DNA of 64,000 nt. Source: Lineus longissimus (lineage: Eukaryota > Nemertea > Pilidiophora > Heteronemertea > Lineidae). Position numbers and translations under genes: made by a program. The stretch lies in assembly GCF_910592395.1 (NCBI RefSeq), contig NC_088313.1:16506437-16570436 (forward strand). Direction: 5' to 3'. Below are positions 1 to 10,634 of this stretch, piece by piece (position 1 is the first letter of the stretch; the number at the start of each line of letters is the position of its first letter). The notes under the pieces were generated by a model. That model saw only the letters and a list, made by a program, of their open reading frames with translations. It did no database searches and was not told the DNA's origin.

Positions 1-401
1 AGTTTGTTGTCATACTTGTCAAACAGTCCAAGATACGTTGGGTATTTATCTCTTATAAAATTCCTGGCGTCTTTGTCGCTCCAGAACATGTAGCGCCAAT
101 CTGGATTCGCACGAAGACAACTTCTGATGCAGTCCGCATACACCCGTGGGACTGCTGCCTCAGAACTGTACGTCTGGTGAATTATCTTCGGTATAAACAA
201 CGGAACCTTTCCCGATCCATTCATCGCCGGCTCAAACGTCGGAAGTGGCTCTAGAAGAGCATCATCAGTCATGTGAATGATAAAGATACACAAGAGAATG
301 AGGAACCCGACACTCGCACAAAATCGAACGGCGCTTTTCATCTTCGTTCCGGTACACCTGTTGTTTTCATCTGTTAGAGACCTAAAAGATAAAGTATTCA
401 T
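1..401 (-). CDS. GT32/OCH1-like glycosyltransferase, duplicate copy, 5' part only (runs off window)
   Basis: This is the N-terminal part of a predicted type II Golgi glycosyltransferase; the reading frame is open to window position 1, so the catalytic DXD part is not visible. ATG at 399-401 begins MNTLSFRSLTDENN, followed by a hydrophobic anchor (CASVGFLILLCIFIIHM) and the start of the conserved domain (FIPKIIHQTYSSEA, then ANPDWRYMFWSDKDAR). It is almost identical to the complete gene at 25466-26728. Relative to that copy it lacks exactly 69 codons (207 bp, equivalent to 26390-26596) just after the membrane anchor, so the frame is kept but the luminal stem is largely gone. Seen: open frame and precise in-frame gap. 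Inferred: still able to encode an anchored enzyme with a very short stem. Expression is unknown. Confidence 0.7.
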   Translation of the reverse strand, partial: MNTLSFRSLTDENNRCTGTKMKSAVRFCASVGFLILLCIFIIHMTDDALLEPLPTFEPAMNGSGKVPLFIPKIIHQTYSSEAAVPRVYADCIRSCLRANPDWRYMFWSDKDARNFIRDKYPTYLGLFDKYDNK

Positions 402-788
402 GTAAATAAATATATATATCTTTCTTCAGCTGATGCAGACTTTCTTAATCTCTCAAAGTAAATTTTCGTACGAGTTTATTCACGATGTGTCGTTACTTTC
501 ATTATGATAGTACCGCACCCATTTACACCGCTTAACGTTGCCGGTGCAACTATCATTTTGGTTCGGAAAAATCGGTGTTATCGTATTATTGATAATGACC
601 TGTCTTTTCTTTCGGTTTTCCATTTTCATTACTGACATTATTTCATTTTTATCTCACAAATTAAAAACCCAATTACATGTATAGGGCCCACTCTTGCCCA
701 ATGTAACAGTCGAAAATGTCCCTTGGATTTGGAAAAAGTGTCCGGGCAAAACATTATATGGTCCTACCTATAGACCAACTGTCGATAT
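1..788 (+). repeat. Left copy of a duplicated segment (left of the BEL insertion)
   Basis: Positions 1-788 match 26121-27120 in the same orientation with scattered substitutions and one 207-bp gap. The match carries on immediately after the retrotransposon at 8025-8246 (matching to about 27347). The segment was therefore duplicated, as two direct copies about 26 kb apart, and this copy was later interrupted by the LTR element. The left limit lies outside the window. Confidence 0.85.
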
Positions 789-1509
789 TGGTGGAGACAG
801 GGTTGGAAAACTCAACAATTCGGGAGTCGATTTCTAATCTTCTTTTAACACCATAACATGGGGTTTTCTGAAATAGTACAAACATGTGTCACAATCAGAA
901 ACAGTACATCACAACCATACTTGTAGTATACAAATGTCCTCAGATTTGTCTTTCCTACAACATGGTCTTACACGGAGAACTAAAACCTACATATTACTGT
1001 CACACAGATCATTGAAAGCAGTCCTAAATATTCTCACAACTTAGTACATGACATAATGATATTGGTACTGTAAAATCGCTGGGAGACGTTGCTCCTATAC
1101 ACAGAGTGCATGCTCAATGCATAGATGTACGCATCGCACGAGGCGCGCACTCATCGAAACTTCTGGCGAAGCATTCAAGACAACGGACAATCAAACCTTG
1201 ATTTTGATGTACACCTTTAACTATTCTGAATGACAGTGGGCTAGGGGTTTCTATACATATTTTGCTTTTACCTGAATCTTGAAACCTCCCGATTCAAACC
1301 ATAAAGAGTTACAAAAAACCCACAAAAAAGAGGGACGAAGTCCGCGAAGACCTTCCCTGACAAATCGAAATGGCTGAAGCGCATGTTACGTCATCGCAAC
1401 TCACGACGCGGGGTTGTCTCAGCGCGCGCGCAAGTTAAAGTTAACGAAAGAACATGTCAAAGGTGACGATAGGCAAATAACTGGGAAAATAGGCGCAATA
1501 TTCAAAACA
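789..1509 (-). repeat. 3' LTR of the BEL/Pao element
   Basis: This 721-bp copy matches 7304-8024 with only about three differences seen by eye (for example near 860, 945 and 1440), so the insertion is recent. A purine-rich stretch on the minus strand directly inside it (about 1510-1520) is a possible but weak polypurine tract. Confidence 0.92.
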
Positions 1510-1665
1510 TCCTCCGGGCGCCAAAGGACGCGCTTATGATTATAACGCGGACGCATTAATTTTTTATGATATAGCAATAGAAATGTCTATAATAGACTAA
1601 ACTTGGAATGACGGAATATGATGATGGAATATGGGGCGAGACCAATAGGCACAAAAACACAATAT

Positions 1666-4230
1666 CTATTGGTCCCCATGAACCACCTCCTCACTTCCAA
1701 CGAAATCACATTCCTCACCATCACACTCTAGGATAGGAACACATCTCTGAATTGAACGATTCCTGAAACCGGTCTTGACTTTGACGCGAACATTGCGGAT
1801 GACACCGTCGTCTCCAGGGAATACTTCTTCGATTCGACCTAGCTCCCATTGACCGCGCACTGCACTTGGATCAACCAAAAGGACAATGTCACCAACCTGA
1901 ACCTCTCTGTCCTTCCGAAGCCACTTAGACCTTCTTTGCAATGTGGGCAAATATTCCCGAACAAACCGTGTCCAAAACTGATTTACCAAACTCTGGGTAA
2001 ATTCAAATCTCTTGTGGAGATTTTTGGTTGGGTTGAATGGACCTTGTGGCGTTTCAGCCGATGCTCTTCCAAGAAGAAAGTGGTTGCGCGTTAAGGGCTG
2101 TAAATCATTGGGATCATTTGAACTATAACCCAATGGCCTGGAGTTGACCAGATTCTGGACCTCCGCGAATACTGTGGACATTTCATTCCACGTGAGGGTT
2201 TGTTGTCCAACAACTAACTTGAGACCTTTCTTGACCAATTTTACAAGTGATTCATAAAATCCTCCCTGGTTTGGACTTAGAGGGGTTATAAAACGCCACT
2301 TGACTTGGTTGAGGACGGCAAACCTTTGAATTTGCTCTCGCCCTTCCTGTACAAGTTTTCTTAGCTCCTTCTCCGTGCTGATAAAGGAGCTACCATTGTC
2401 TGAGATGATAGTTGACGGCCATCCATGATGCGAGACAAATCTCCTGAAGGCATGGAGAAATGCCTGAGTGGACAAATTTTCCACAATCTCAAGATGTACT
2501 GCCCTTACAGTACCACAGGTGAAGATGGCTCCCCAAGCCTTCGTGCTCTTATTTCTACCACATTTGAGGAAGAATGGACCAAACAGATCAAGGCCTGTAG
2601 TACTGTAGACTGGAGCAAACAATGCAAGACGCTCACTGGGTAGGTCAGCCATCCAAGGGACCAGTGGAGACTTGCGCAATTTCCTACACACCACACAATC
2701 TCTAACAATCTGACGTGCCAAATTCCGACCTCTCAGAAACCAGTACTTTCTCCGGCCATGGCAGAGAGTACTTTCAGACCCGCAATGTCCATTTTTCCAG
2801 TGGACATTCCTCATCAACAATCTGGAAATGTGGCAAGATGCTGGGAGGAGAAAAGGATGATTTTCATCATAGGACAGCGGAGACTTGCGAAGACGACCTC
2901 CTACCCTGAGCAAACCCTGATTGTCCTCAAAGGGAGCCAGATCCTTGCAACGAGTTTCCCAATCAATGAGCCCTCTCTGCGCAGTAGAAACCCAGTACCT
3001 TTCAGCTCTTTCTCGTTCTCCTGGTTCAAGCTCTCCGGTCTTTATATCCTCCTTTCTTGCCCTGGCCCTCAGATTACCAAAGAAGCGGAGGCACAATGCT
3101 GTCACATTGATAAGTCTAGGCCAACTTGAATAGTCTTCACACTTGATTGGTGGAACAATCTTCACAGCTGATGCAGACATATTGGGGGGTTGTCTTTCCG
3201 GTCTCTTCTCACAATCCCTTTCAGCAATCTTCGACGGCTGAGCTGGCCAATGTGTCTCTCCTTTCCTCAGAAACTCTGGCCCCTCAATCCAGCGACCGGC
3301 CATCTCTTCTGGTGTCAATCCCCTGGTGAGATCATCCGCAGGATTCTGGGCTGTTGGGACAAACTTCCAAACTGAGGGATCCCAGGTTGCCTGAATTTCA
3401 GCAACTCTTACCCCAACAAATTGCTTCAAGGAGAGAGAGTCAGACTTGACCCAGTGGAGGACAATCTCAGAATCAGACCACAAGTGGACCTCAGGCTTGG
3501 TACGCAGCTCAGAATGAATAGTCTTAGCCAGACGTGAGGCAATGAGAGCTGCCATCAGCTCAAGGCGCGGAATTGTGGTTTGGTGGAGTGGGGCCACCCT
3601 AGCCTTAGACGAGAACAGGCGGACGCTAATACCATCAGCTGTTGGCCACAGCATGTAGGCAACAGCCCCATATGCATGAATGCTGGCATCCCCGAAAACA
3701 TGAAGTTGGGGAATTCCAAATGCGTCGTCTGGTTTAACTGACCTAGGGACAGACACTGTCTCAAGTTGTTTGAAACTGGAGAAAATCTCATTCCATCGCT
3801 GAACCTGGTCGGGGGGCAGACCAGTGTCCCAACCAAAGTCCTTGAGTCTCCAAATGTCCTGCATGGCAATTTTGGCAGTGATTGTGACTGGGGTAGCAAG
3901 ACCAAGTGGATCAAAGAGAGTTGACAGATGAGACAATACAGACCTCTTAGTCAAAGACGAGTCAGGTGGATCCTTCACCTTGAAATGAATAAAATCAGTG
4001 CTATGATCCCAAGAGACCCCAAGGGTCTTGACACTATCGTTACCGCTACCTCCAAGACTAATAGACTCACCACTATGCACACTAGCTGACTGACCTTCAG
4101 GTTTACCGATACCACGAGAAATGTACCACTCCTTGATTCTGAAGCTCCCTGTCGCTAGGATTTCATCAAGATCACTCATCTTGCCTCGGGCAACGTCTGT
4201 CTTTCCACAGGAATGTATCAGGTCGTCCAC
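1666..4230 (-). pseudogene. pol: BEL/Pao pol, C-terminal segment: end of RT, RNase H, integrase
   Basis: An 854-codon segment that opens straight after an in-frame TAA and has no start codon of its own (its first codon is GTG). It starts with the two aspartates of the RT catalytic box (VDDLIHS). RNase H follows: D181 in FGDASIHAYG, E224, D253 in WSDSE, then NPADDLTRG near 296-304. Integrase has a zinc-binding H477/H482/C512/C515 set and a DDE core of D548 (GLDLFGPF), D611 (IISDNGS) and E660 (GGFYES). The tail (about 750-840) resembles the DUF5641 domain typical of BEL/Pao. All recognisable catalytic residues of RNase H and integrase are present, so the nonsense codon upstream is the visible defect. 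The segment stays in the same frame as the upstream parts. Confidence 0.9.
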
Positions 4231-5310
4231 TTATCGATCTTCTTCTAGGACCTGGGCAGCCTCCGGATGAGACGTCTTGTGGCGCTCAGCTATCTTCAAC
4301 ATCACTAGGCTCGCCATGTCAGGGGATGATCGATCACCAAATGCAACTCTGGTCAGCTTGAAGATTTCAGGGTCTCTTGTGTCATCCCGGTTTCGCCACA
4401 GAAAACGATGCACCTCGGTATCCTCAGGCTTCAACAAAATCTGAAGGAACATTTTAGAGATGTCACCCACAATAGCAACTAAGTCCTCCCTGAACCTAAG
4501 CAATACTCCAAACAAGTTTCCAATCAAATTTGGGCCCTTATATAGAAAAGAATTTAAGGAGACACCCTGGAACTGACAAGCTGGGTCAAAGACTACTCTT
4601 AGGGGTGTGCTGAGTTTATCAGGACGGTATATGCCATGATGCGGCAGATAAAACCTAGGCCTCTTCTCAAGATCACAGGGGTCAACCCTTACGGCCCATC
4701 CCTTGTCGACATACTCCTCGACGGCGGCATCATAAAGCAAAGCCTTCTCTGGAGTACGAGACAGACTCCTTTCCAAAGAGATTAGCCTCTTCTTGGTCAG
4801 GCAATAATTGTCAGGCAAGAGACAGGGATCTCTCTTCCAGGGTAAACCGATCATGTATCGGTCCCCCTCCAGACTCACAGATCTCTCCAACAGCGCTAGA
4901 GACTTCCTGTCCTCTGAGGACATGGGATCAACAGGGCATTGACAAGTTGGGGCTCTGACCCCAAGCACCTCCAGATCATACAAGTCAGACATATCGACCT
5001 TCCTAACCAGATTCACAGACAGCCGCTTAGGGGCCTTCCCCTCAGAACCGATTACATACCAACCCAGTGGGATGCGCTTGGCTATGGGCTCAAAATCCAA
5101 TCCACGCCTGACCTCTTCCTCCGAGTGGAGATGACTGTACTGAACCCCCAATATTAGGTCGACTGGACCACCAGGGTGGGAGATGTTCAAATCCCTGAGA
5201 TGAGAAAATGAATGCAAATATTCCATGTTCAAAGGTGAGACCTCAGATACTGTGCAATCCATCTCATGAGCCTCAACTAAGTGCTCCTCCCCTCCATCCA
5301 AATGGGAAAT
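4231..5310 (-). pseudogene. pol: BEL/Pao pol, N-terminal segment: reverse transcriptase up to a nonsense codon
   Basis: About 360 codons between two in-frame stops, in the same frame as gag. It carries the connection after protease and then the RT fingers and palm: LRVVFDPACQFQGVSLN, the first catalytic aspartate in VGDISKMFLQI (about residue 280) and the box VAFGDRSSPDMAS. The segment ends at TAA 4231-4233, which occupies the position of the first residue of the catalytic YxDD box; the two aspartates follow at once in the next segment. The element therefore cannot make a full RT-RNase H-integrase protein without readthrough. There is no ATG at the junction with gag (first codon after the TAG is ATT), so this is not a separate gene. 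Confidence 0.88.
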
Positions 5311-7263
5311 CTAGAACTTTAGTCTACGACTATCCTGCTGGCCCTGCTGTGACCCACCAACAACTTGAACTTCAATGGGCTCGTTCTTGCCCTGGAGGCC
5401 CAAACCTCTTGCAAAATCCCTCCGGATAATGTTGGTCGTTGACCCTGAATCAACCAAGACATTCCCCTGCCTGATCCTACCATTCTCAGCCCTAAACAAC
5501 ACCCTAACTACAGGCAGAATACCATTTTTGTCAATAGCCGCTGTGGCAGAACCTGAAAAAGGAGCAGACTGGACAATCGGAGGTGGAGAGTCAACATGTA
5601 GCATCACATGATGCCACCTAGTGCATCCAGCTTTCCCACATTTCCTCTTCGACCTGCAGTCTTTAGATCGATGACCCCTGACAAGACATGAAAAACACAG
5701 ATTATGTGTCTTGACAAGATTGTGACGTTCTGAGACTGAATTACTGACAAATGTGGGGCACTCAGGCACCTTGTGTGGCTCAGAGCAGATGTAACACTTA
5801 TACTTGACAGCCTGCGCAGCAAAGGAGCGACTACCGGTACCTTGCTTTTCATACTTACTACCAGCAACACCCTTGTCAGTGGAGCGGAGATCCCCAAAGT
5901 CTGGGTCGCACTTTGCCCGGACTTTCTTGCGTAGGAAATCGGACAGATCGGTTATTGATGGCGCGCGTATAGGGTCACGCTCGCGAATATGGGCGGCTGT
6001 GTCCTGCCACTTGTCAATGAGGTAATCAGGGAGACGCTGGACGATGCGGCGTAGAGTTGCAACGGCGTTCACATCAGCGAAGTACTGGAGGCGCTGCAGA
6101 CCTGCGATGACATTAATAACATCAATGGAGAAATCACGAAGTGCATCTCTAGAATTATCAATCTTTTTACCCCTTGCAATTCTATCAATAAAGGCACGAG
6201 CAACTACACTGCGGGCCCCAAATTGGTCCTTAAGTTGTTTCAACGCGGTTGCATACATCACACCTGCACATCCTAAACCAGCTATCAAACGTTCAGCATC
6301 ACCAGAGAGATGCATTCTCAATTGCGCAAGACGGGCATCATCTTTGAGATGTGGTTTCTCATGAATGTGTAGTTTAAAGCTATCGATAAAGTCTACATAA
6401 TCGATCGCTTTACCGCTGAACGATTTTATCTTTAATGTAGGAATGTCTCTACCCGCCTCTATGCGATAGAGGGCAGACGCTATAGTCAATTCACCACTGA
6501 CCCCACCGGGCAATACCGTCTCTTGAAACTCCACCAGTTCATCGATCCACCGGTCGAAGGTGGGCTCTGGATCCAACGCGACTCCGGCAGAGAGTCGAAC
6601 ACCAGACCGAATCGAAGACGGGCTGGCAAGCGGTACACCAATGGACGGTGTACTTGACAGCGACAATGGACCAGCAGCAGTCATCACTGGGGACAAGCCG
6701 GGTGGCGGACCAAAACCAGGTGGCAACGTAGCAGGAACAGTCGGCAGCGAGGCGGAAAACAGCCCAGGAGGGGCCGTCGTGGCAGCAGCAGCAGTAGTAC
6801 CGCTTGGCAGCGACACAGGAACCAGTCCAGCAGGGGGCGACGTGATGACAGCAGTGACTGGCGGCAATGACACAGGAACCAGTCCAGCAGGGGGCGACGT
6901 GATGACAGCAGCACCGGATGCAGGCCCACTAGTAGAAGCTGTCGGGGAAGGTGGCCGAGCTTTGGCCAGCTTCGATTGATGGGCAGCGGCTTCATCAATA
7001 AAGTTGTAATACACCTCAATCAGTTCCGCCTCCCAATGAACAAATGCATCAGCATCCGTCGAATCTTCCTCCACCAGCGAAATCATATCAGTATTGATGT
7101 CACATGCCTGTCTAAAGTCCGCTGCAAGGGCATCCAGTTCTCGCTCAAGTCTCAGCAGCGAAATCGTGTCCTTATCGATGTTCTCTTTAAGGCGGTTGAT
7201 AGCCCTCGTGCAACGGGCACGCAGTCCTTTGCGTTTGCTCTTTAAGTCTTCCATCGGCGCCAT
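5311..7263 (-). CDS. gag: BEL/Pao Gag with zinc knuckles and retropepsin
   Basis: Capsid/nucleocapsid and protease region of the BEL/Pao polyprotein. The first ATG is at 7261-7263 (MAPMEDLKSKRKG). Visible parts, numbered from that ATG: a charged helical N-terminus (about 5-95); a Pro/Ala-rich stretch with a near-perfect tandem repeat of AVITSPPAGLVPVSLP (about 118-155); the DUF1759-type core with LKIKSFSGKAIDYVDF (about 277-400); CCHC-like knuckles CYICSEPHKVPEC and CFSCLVRGHRSKDC (about 490-536) plus a further Cys/His cluster; and a retropepsin active site, DSGSTTNIIRRDF (about 605). The frame stops at TAG 5311-5313, a little after the protease core, one base change from a sense codon. The position is unusual for a natural Gag end because the frame continues open into RT, so I read it as a nonsense mutation. 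Confidence 0.9.
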   Translation of the reverse strand: MAPMEDLKSKRKGLRARCTRAINRLKENIDKDTISLLRLERELDALAADFRQACDINTDMISLVEEDSTDADAFVHWEAELIEVYYNFIDEAAAHQSKLAKARPPSPTASTSGPASGAAVITSPPAGLVPVSLPPVTAVITSPPAGLVPVSLPSGTTAAAATTAPPGLFSASLPTVPATLPPGFGPPPGLSPVMTAAGPLSLSSTPSIGVPLASPSSIRSGVRLSAGVALDPEPTFDRWIDELVEFQETVLPGGVSGELTIASALYRIEAGRDIPTLKIKSFSGKAIDYVDFIDSFKLHIHEKPHLKDDARLAQLRMHLSGDAERLIAGLGCAGVMYATALKQLKDQFGARSVVARAFIDRIARGKKIDNSRDALRDFSIDVINVIAGLQRLQYFADVNAVATLRRIVQRLPDYLIDKWQDTAAHIRERDPIRAPSITDLSDFLRKKVRAKCDPDFGDLRSTDKGVAGSKYEKQGTGSRSFAAQAVKYKCYICSEPHKVPECPTFVSNSVSERHNLVKTHNLCFSCLVRGHRSKDCRSKRKCGKAGCTRWHHVMLHVDSPPPIVQSAPFSGSATAAIDKNGILPVVRVLFRAENGRIRQGNVLVDSGSTTNIIRRDFARGLGLQGKNEPIEVQVVGGSQQGQQDSRRLKF

Positions 7264-7303
7264 GTCGATCTTCACCAGTGCAGAAGCAGGATTCAGAAAA
7301 GAA

Positions 7304-8024
7304 TGGTGGAGACAGGGTTGGAAAACTCAACAATTCGGGAGTCGATTTCTAATCTTCTTTTAACACCATAACATGGGTTTTTCTGAAATAGTACAAACAT
7401 GTGTCACAATCAGAAACAGTACATCACAACCATACTTGTAGTATACAAATGTCCTCAAATTTGTCTTTCCTACAACATGGTCTTACACGGAGAACTAAAA
7501 CCTACATATTACTGTCACACAGATCATTGAAAGCAGTCCTAAATATTCTCACAACTTAGTACATGACATAATGATATTGGTACTGTAAAATCGCTGGGAG
7601 ACGTTGCTCCTATACACAGAGTGCATGCTCAATGCATAGATGTACGCATCGCACGAGGCGCGCACTCATCGAAACTTCTGGCGAAGCATTCAAGACAACG
7701 GACAATCAAACCTTGATTTTGATGTACACCTTTAACTATTCTGAATGACAGTGGGCTAGGGGTTTCTATACATATTTTGCTTTTACCTGAATCTTGAAAC
7801 CTCCCGATTCAAACCATAAAGAGTTACAAAAAACCCACAAAAAAGAGGGACGAAGTCCGCGAAGACCTTCCCTGACAAATCGAAATGGCTGAAGCGCATG
7901 TTACGTCATCGCAACTCACGACGCGGGGTTGTCTCAGCGCGCGCGCAAGTTAAAGTTAGCGAAAGAACATGTCAAAGGTGACGATAGGCAAATAACTGGG
8001 AAAATAGGCGCAATATTCAAAACA
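7304..8024 (-). repeat. 5' LTR of the BEL/Pao element
   Basis: This 721-bp copy of 789-1509 should carry the element's promoter. It includes an alternating GC-rich tract (CGCGCGCG near 7940). In element orientation it starts TGTTTTGAATATTG and ends TCTCCACCA. Confidence 0.92.
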
Positions 8025-8246
8025 ATATATAGACCCCAAAGATGTGCATACAAATCCTTTGAAATCCTGGGCCATTCTATACTACATGAAGGGCCTACTA
8101 GGTTATTTTAAATGTTTACACTTGTCCTCTCCCGGGGTTAGGTATACTGCGGGATGGTGCATCCCATCCGCTACACCTCTCCGCCTGGCAGCCTGGGGCC
8201 AGGGTTCAACTGTAGGCCTGCCCGTAACCTACCAACCCCACACGGA
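8025..8246 (+). repeat. Continuation of the duplicated segment right of the BEL insertion
   Basis: Matches 27123-27347 with a few substitutions and short indels (for example an extra AAGTT near 27306 in the other copy). Similarity is lost after about 8246/27347, which marks one breakpoint of the duplication. Confidence 0.82.
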
Positions 8247-8505
8247 TTCGTGGGTCAATTCAGCCAGAAGTAACCATCATTTCATGTTGACTGTCTATAA
8301 TTGAGTGAAAACCACAGCATTAGCAAAGAAAGATAGGCAGAAGCAAATGCTAACTTACCCAAAAGAAGAACGAGTACTGCAATTATCTCAATTTCCAGTG
8401 AATGTAAGTTTTAAGTTACATATTCCAAGCAAATTCTTTGGAAGGGGTGTTTGATTTTTGCATTTGAACAACCAAGATAGCACAAAATTTGCCAAAATAT
8501 CATAA

Positions 8506-8796
8506 ATGATGTATTGTAAACGTTTCACCTGGATTGTGAATTATCATGCGATCACGTCTATAGAAAAGAACGCCCCGTTCCAAGTCAGTGACCATGTTTG
8601 GATTTGGATGCATTCAAGACCCAATTTGTTCAGACGTATTTTGAGAATGTGTTGTTCCTTTTACGGAAGCCTGATCGAATTTACATACGGGTCAGACATT
8701 CAGAGACCTCAGTATATTGGTATAGGTCTAACGGTGGACAATTGGTACAATCTAATGGAAGCAATGGCCAACATATCATCTTATTTGAACGTTTAA
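8506..8796 (+). pseudogene. Possible decayed PC4-like (KELP/p15) domain fragment
   Basis: Two overlapping forward frames each carry part of something like the PC4 single-strand-DNA-binding fold. The frame through 8660-8700 reads KPDRIYIRVRHS. The next frame (from about 8698) reads QRPQYIGIGLTVDNWYNLME, resembling the strand-helix 'GI.L....W..L...' part of PC4 domains. Joining them needs a +1 shift near 8695-8705, so if the match is right this is a broken copy. The match is only by eye and the first half is weak. Confidence 0.28.
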
Positions 8797-8866
8797 TAAT
8801 TCAAGCAGTTGATAAAAACCTCATGTGTGTGTGTGTTGTGGTGTCATTCAATGTCAGGCAGTCATC

Positions 8867-9265
8867 ATGAATGGTCTAGCTGTACCCGTCAAAGCATCGC
8901 TTAATTTTGTGCTGCATGAGCAGTTTACCTCACGTGGCAAAGAACCCGTGTCAAGTGTGTATATTGTAGGCCAGAAAGTCTATGATGATTTGATGGATCA
9001 GAATGAAAATGTAAAAATGGTGTCTCTTGGCAATGTAATGATTAACTACAGTAGGCTTTTCTGTCTAAATCGTACCATACCTGTAAAACAGAAATGTGGT
9101 CCGTTTGAGATGCTTGAGATTTTTAAAATGCAAAAAACAACGGTCCGGACAGCTGTTGAATGCATAGAATATCTTGCAAAATATCCTGACATTTACGCTC
9201 TATCTCGAGATGAAGGCTGGGAACTGCAGTTCAGGAAATATCAATGGGAGTTACTGCGCGTATAG
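8867..9265 (+). CDS. Unrecognised ORF or exon
   Basis: An open forward frame of about 130 codons following a possible acceptor (TGTCAG at 8861-8866). It reads with ordinary amino-acid composition (NGLAVPVKASLNFVLHEQF near the start, ALSRDEGWELQFRKYQWELL near the end) and stops at TAG 9263-9265. I recognise no family. It sits directly after the possible PC4-like remnant and could be part of the same gene, for example a lineage-specific gene or an old mobile-element ORF. No signal peptide or membrane segment is visible. Confidence 0.35.
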   Translation: MNGLAVPVKASLNFVLHEQFTSRGKEPVSSVYIVGQKVYDDLMDQNENVKMVSLGNVMINYSRLFCLNRTIPVKQKCGPFEMLEIFKMQKTTVRTAVECIEYLAKYPDIYALSRDEGWELQFRKYQWELLRV

Positions 9266-9366
9266 CCGTCCTGATTCTGTTGGTACATGTATTTCAGAAA
9301 TCTTATTTACGAATTTTGGTAATAGGTTGTGTTTTTCTTACTCATCGTTTCTTTCTCCATCAGGTC

Positions 9367-9819
9367 ATATGAGACAAGACCACTAATGAATCTTCATAGG
9401 TTGGAGGGTCGAGGCCTATCAATAAGACGAGTGCATGTTTTTAACTCTCAAGTACATATTTGGAGAGGTATTGAAAATAATTTGTTGTGGCCAGTCTACA
9501 GATATAAAGAAATTATTTGATGAAAAAATTATAATTTCGAATTTTGCTAATTGGGTAATATGGGGCGTGTTTTGAGTTTTTTCTGCCAGTTGGCTGAAAA
9601 GAGTGGAAATATCAAAGTCTGTATAATTTGTCGATTATCAAAAAATTTCCGTGGTCAATCACCAGTTTATTTTTCACCATTCACTTGCCCGACTGTCCGG
9701 AATAACATAATCTAAATTTCAGATTCACAACACCACGCATTCTTTGATGCGTCGCGGTCAAACATTGACAATTTAACTGCTAAAAGGCTTAAAAAATCAA
9801 TTGTGGTCTTGTCTCATAT
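9367..9819. repeat. 17-bp inverted repeat pair enclosing 453 bp
   Basis: ATATGAGACAAGACCAC at 9367-9383 is the exact reverse complement of 9803-9819. It could be the ends of a small non-autonomous DNA element, but no flanking target duplication was found. Confidence 0.4.
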
Positions 9820-10012
9820 CGTACGAACTATCCGCGATTGTTTTGGAAACTGTTGCGATTGCTTTTCGGCTTGCTGCAGACAAATATGCGACTCGTGTGA
9901 GGAATCCACGAGCCGAAGCCAGGAAGACAACATTGGCGGTGCCGTCACGGCTGAACCGATACCAACAACAGATACATCTCCACATCAAAGGAGTTTTACC
10001 AGACTACATGTA
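9803..10012 (+). CDS. Candidate coding exon, cysteine-rich then Ser/Thr/Pro-rich
   Basis: A forward frame contains a dense cysteine cluster (DCFGNCCDCFSACCRQICDS) followed by a polar tail (VTAEPIPTTDTSPHQRSFT) and a possible donor at TGTAGAAAG about 10010. Clustered cysteines next to short hydrophobic residues could be palmitoylation sites, but this is only a composition argument. The reverse strand is open over the same bases, so coding status is uncertain. Confidence 0.25.
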
Positions 10013-10424
10013 GAAAGTGAGGGTAACCTGTTTATTTACTGGCTTCGTGATAATTTCCTATTACGGCGACTGCAGACCTTCCTTGGCGCTACATTGTACA
10101 GCCCACATGTATCACAAAAAAATCTAAAATCTGGCTAGGATTAATTTTTAAGATCTTAGGAGTGCTATCACATATCTTATTAAGAGTACTATCAACTGAG
10201 ACGACTTTCAAACGCGCGATGACTTCCTTCTTTCCTTTACTGATGATTTCCTTTCTTCTGTATACATCTTTATTTGCAGGTGATATGTTATCCTGATGCA
10301 ACGTTATGTTTATTTTCGGAAATTTACTTCAGCGGAGCAGCAATGAGGGATTTTTAATCGGACACTGTCAATTCTCCTTACCACTCACAGAGGCCAAGTC
10401 ATAGCTGTTTAGTTATGCAGGGGC

Positions 10425-10634
10425 TTAATCAATTACCTCCACTCCCTGTGGGGTGGCTAACATTACCTGTTGAACAGCTGGCTGTAGGGGGATGATTGGA
10501 ACAGCCTGTACCTGTTGACCTTGAACTAAGGTTAATGTTATTTTCAATCCACGATTGCAGGTCACCTGATGTTCGAGATTTCGCGGGGAAAGAAATTGTA
10601 AACAAACGTATGTGTGCAGTTCAAATGTAAACAA
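10425..10634 (-). CDS. Candidate terminal exon, Gln/Val/Pro-rich
   Basis: The minus frame ends with a non-random tail (LVQGQQVQAVPIIPLQPAVQ, ending GVEVID) before a stop at 10425. This is the sort of Q/V/P-rich sequence seen at the ends of transcription-factor activation domains. No upstream exon could be joined and no family is recognised, so it may be an orphan or retro-copied 3' exon. Confidence 0.22.
   Translation of the reverse strand: MFTFELHTYVCLQFLSPRNLEHQVTCNRGLKITLTLVQGQQVQAVPIIPLQPAVQQVMLATPQGVEVID

Larger units (their letters stand above)
789..8024 (-). mobile_element. BEL/Pao LTR retrotransposon, nearly complete, nested in the duplicated segment
   Basis: The element is 7.24 kb, reads on the minus strand, and is bounded by two 721-bp LTRs that begin TG and end CA in element orientation. 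Order from the 5' LTR (right): gag with zinc knuckles, aspartic protease, reverse transcriptase, RNase H, integrase, then the 3' LTR (left). This order, the DUF1759-type gag core and the DUF5641-like tail after integrase identify BEL/Pao. Flanks read ATAT at 785-788 and again at 8025-8028, a likely 4-bp target duplication in an AT-rich site; the unoccupied paralogue near 27113-27130 differs there by about 3 nt, so the exact duplication length is uncertain. Gag-pol is one continuous frame broken by two in-frame stops (TAG 5311-5313, TAA 4231-4233). No clear tRNA primer-binding site was found directly inside the 5' LTR. Confidence 0.93.

Noticed and set aside
2425-3375. Forward-strand ORFs inside the retrotransposon
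   Set aside because: Shadow frames opposite RNase H and integrase; no independent domain signal.
6560-6979. Gly-rich forward ORF opposite gag
   Set aside because: Mirror of the Pro/Ala-rich gag repeat on the other strand.
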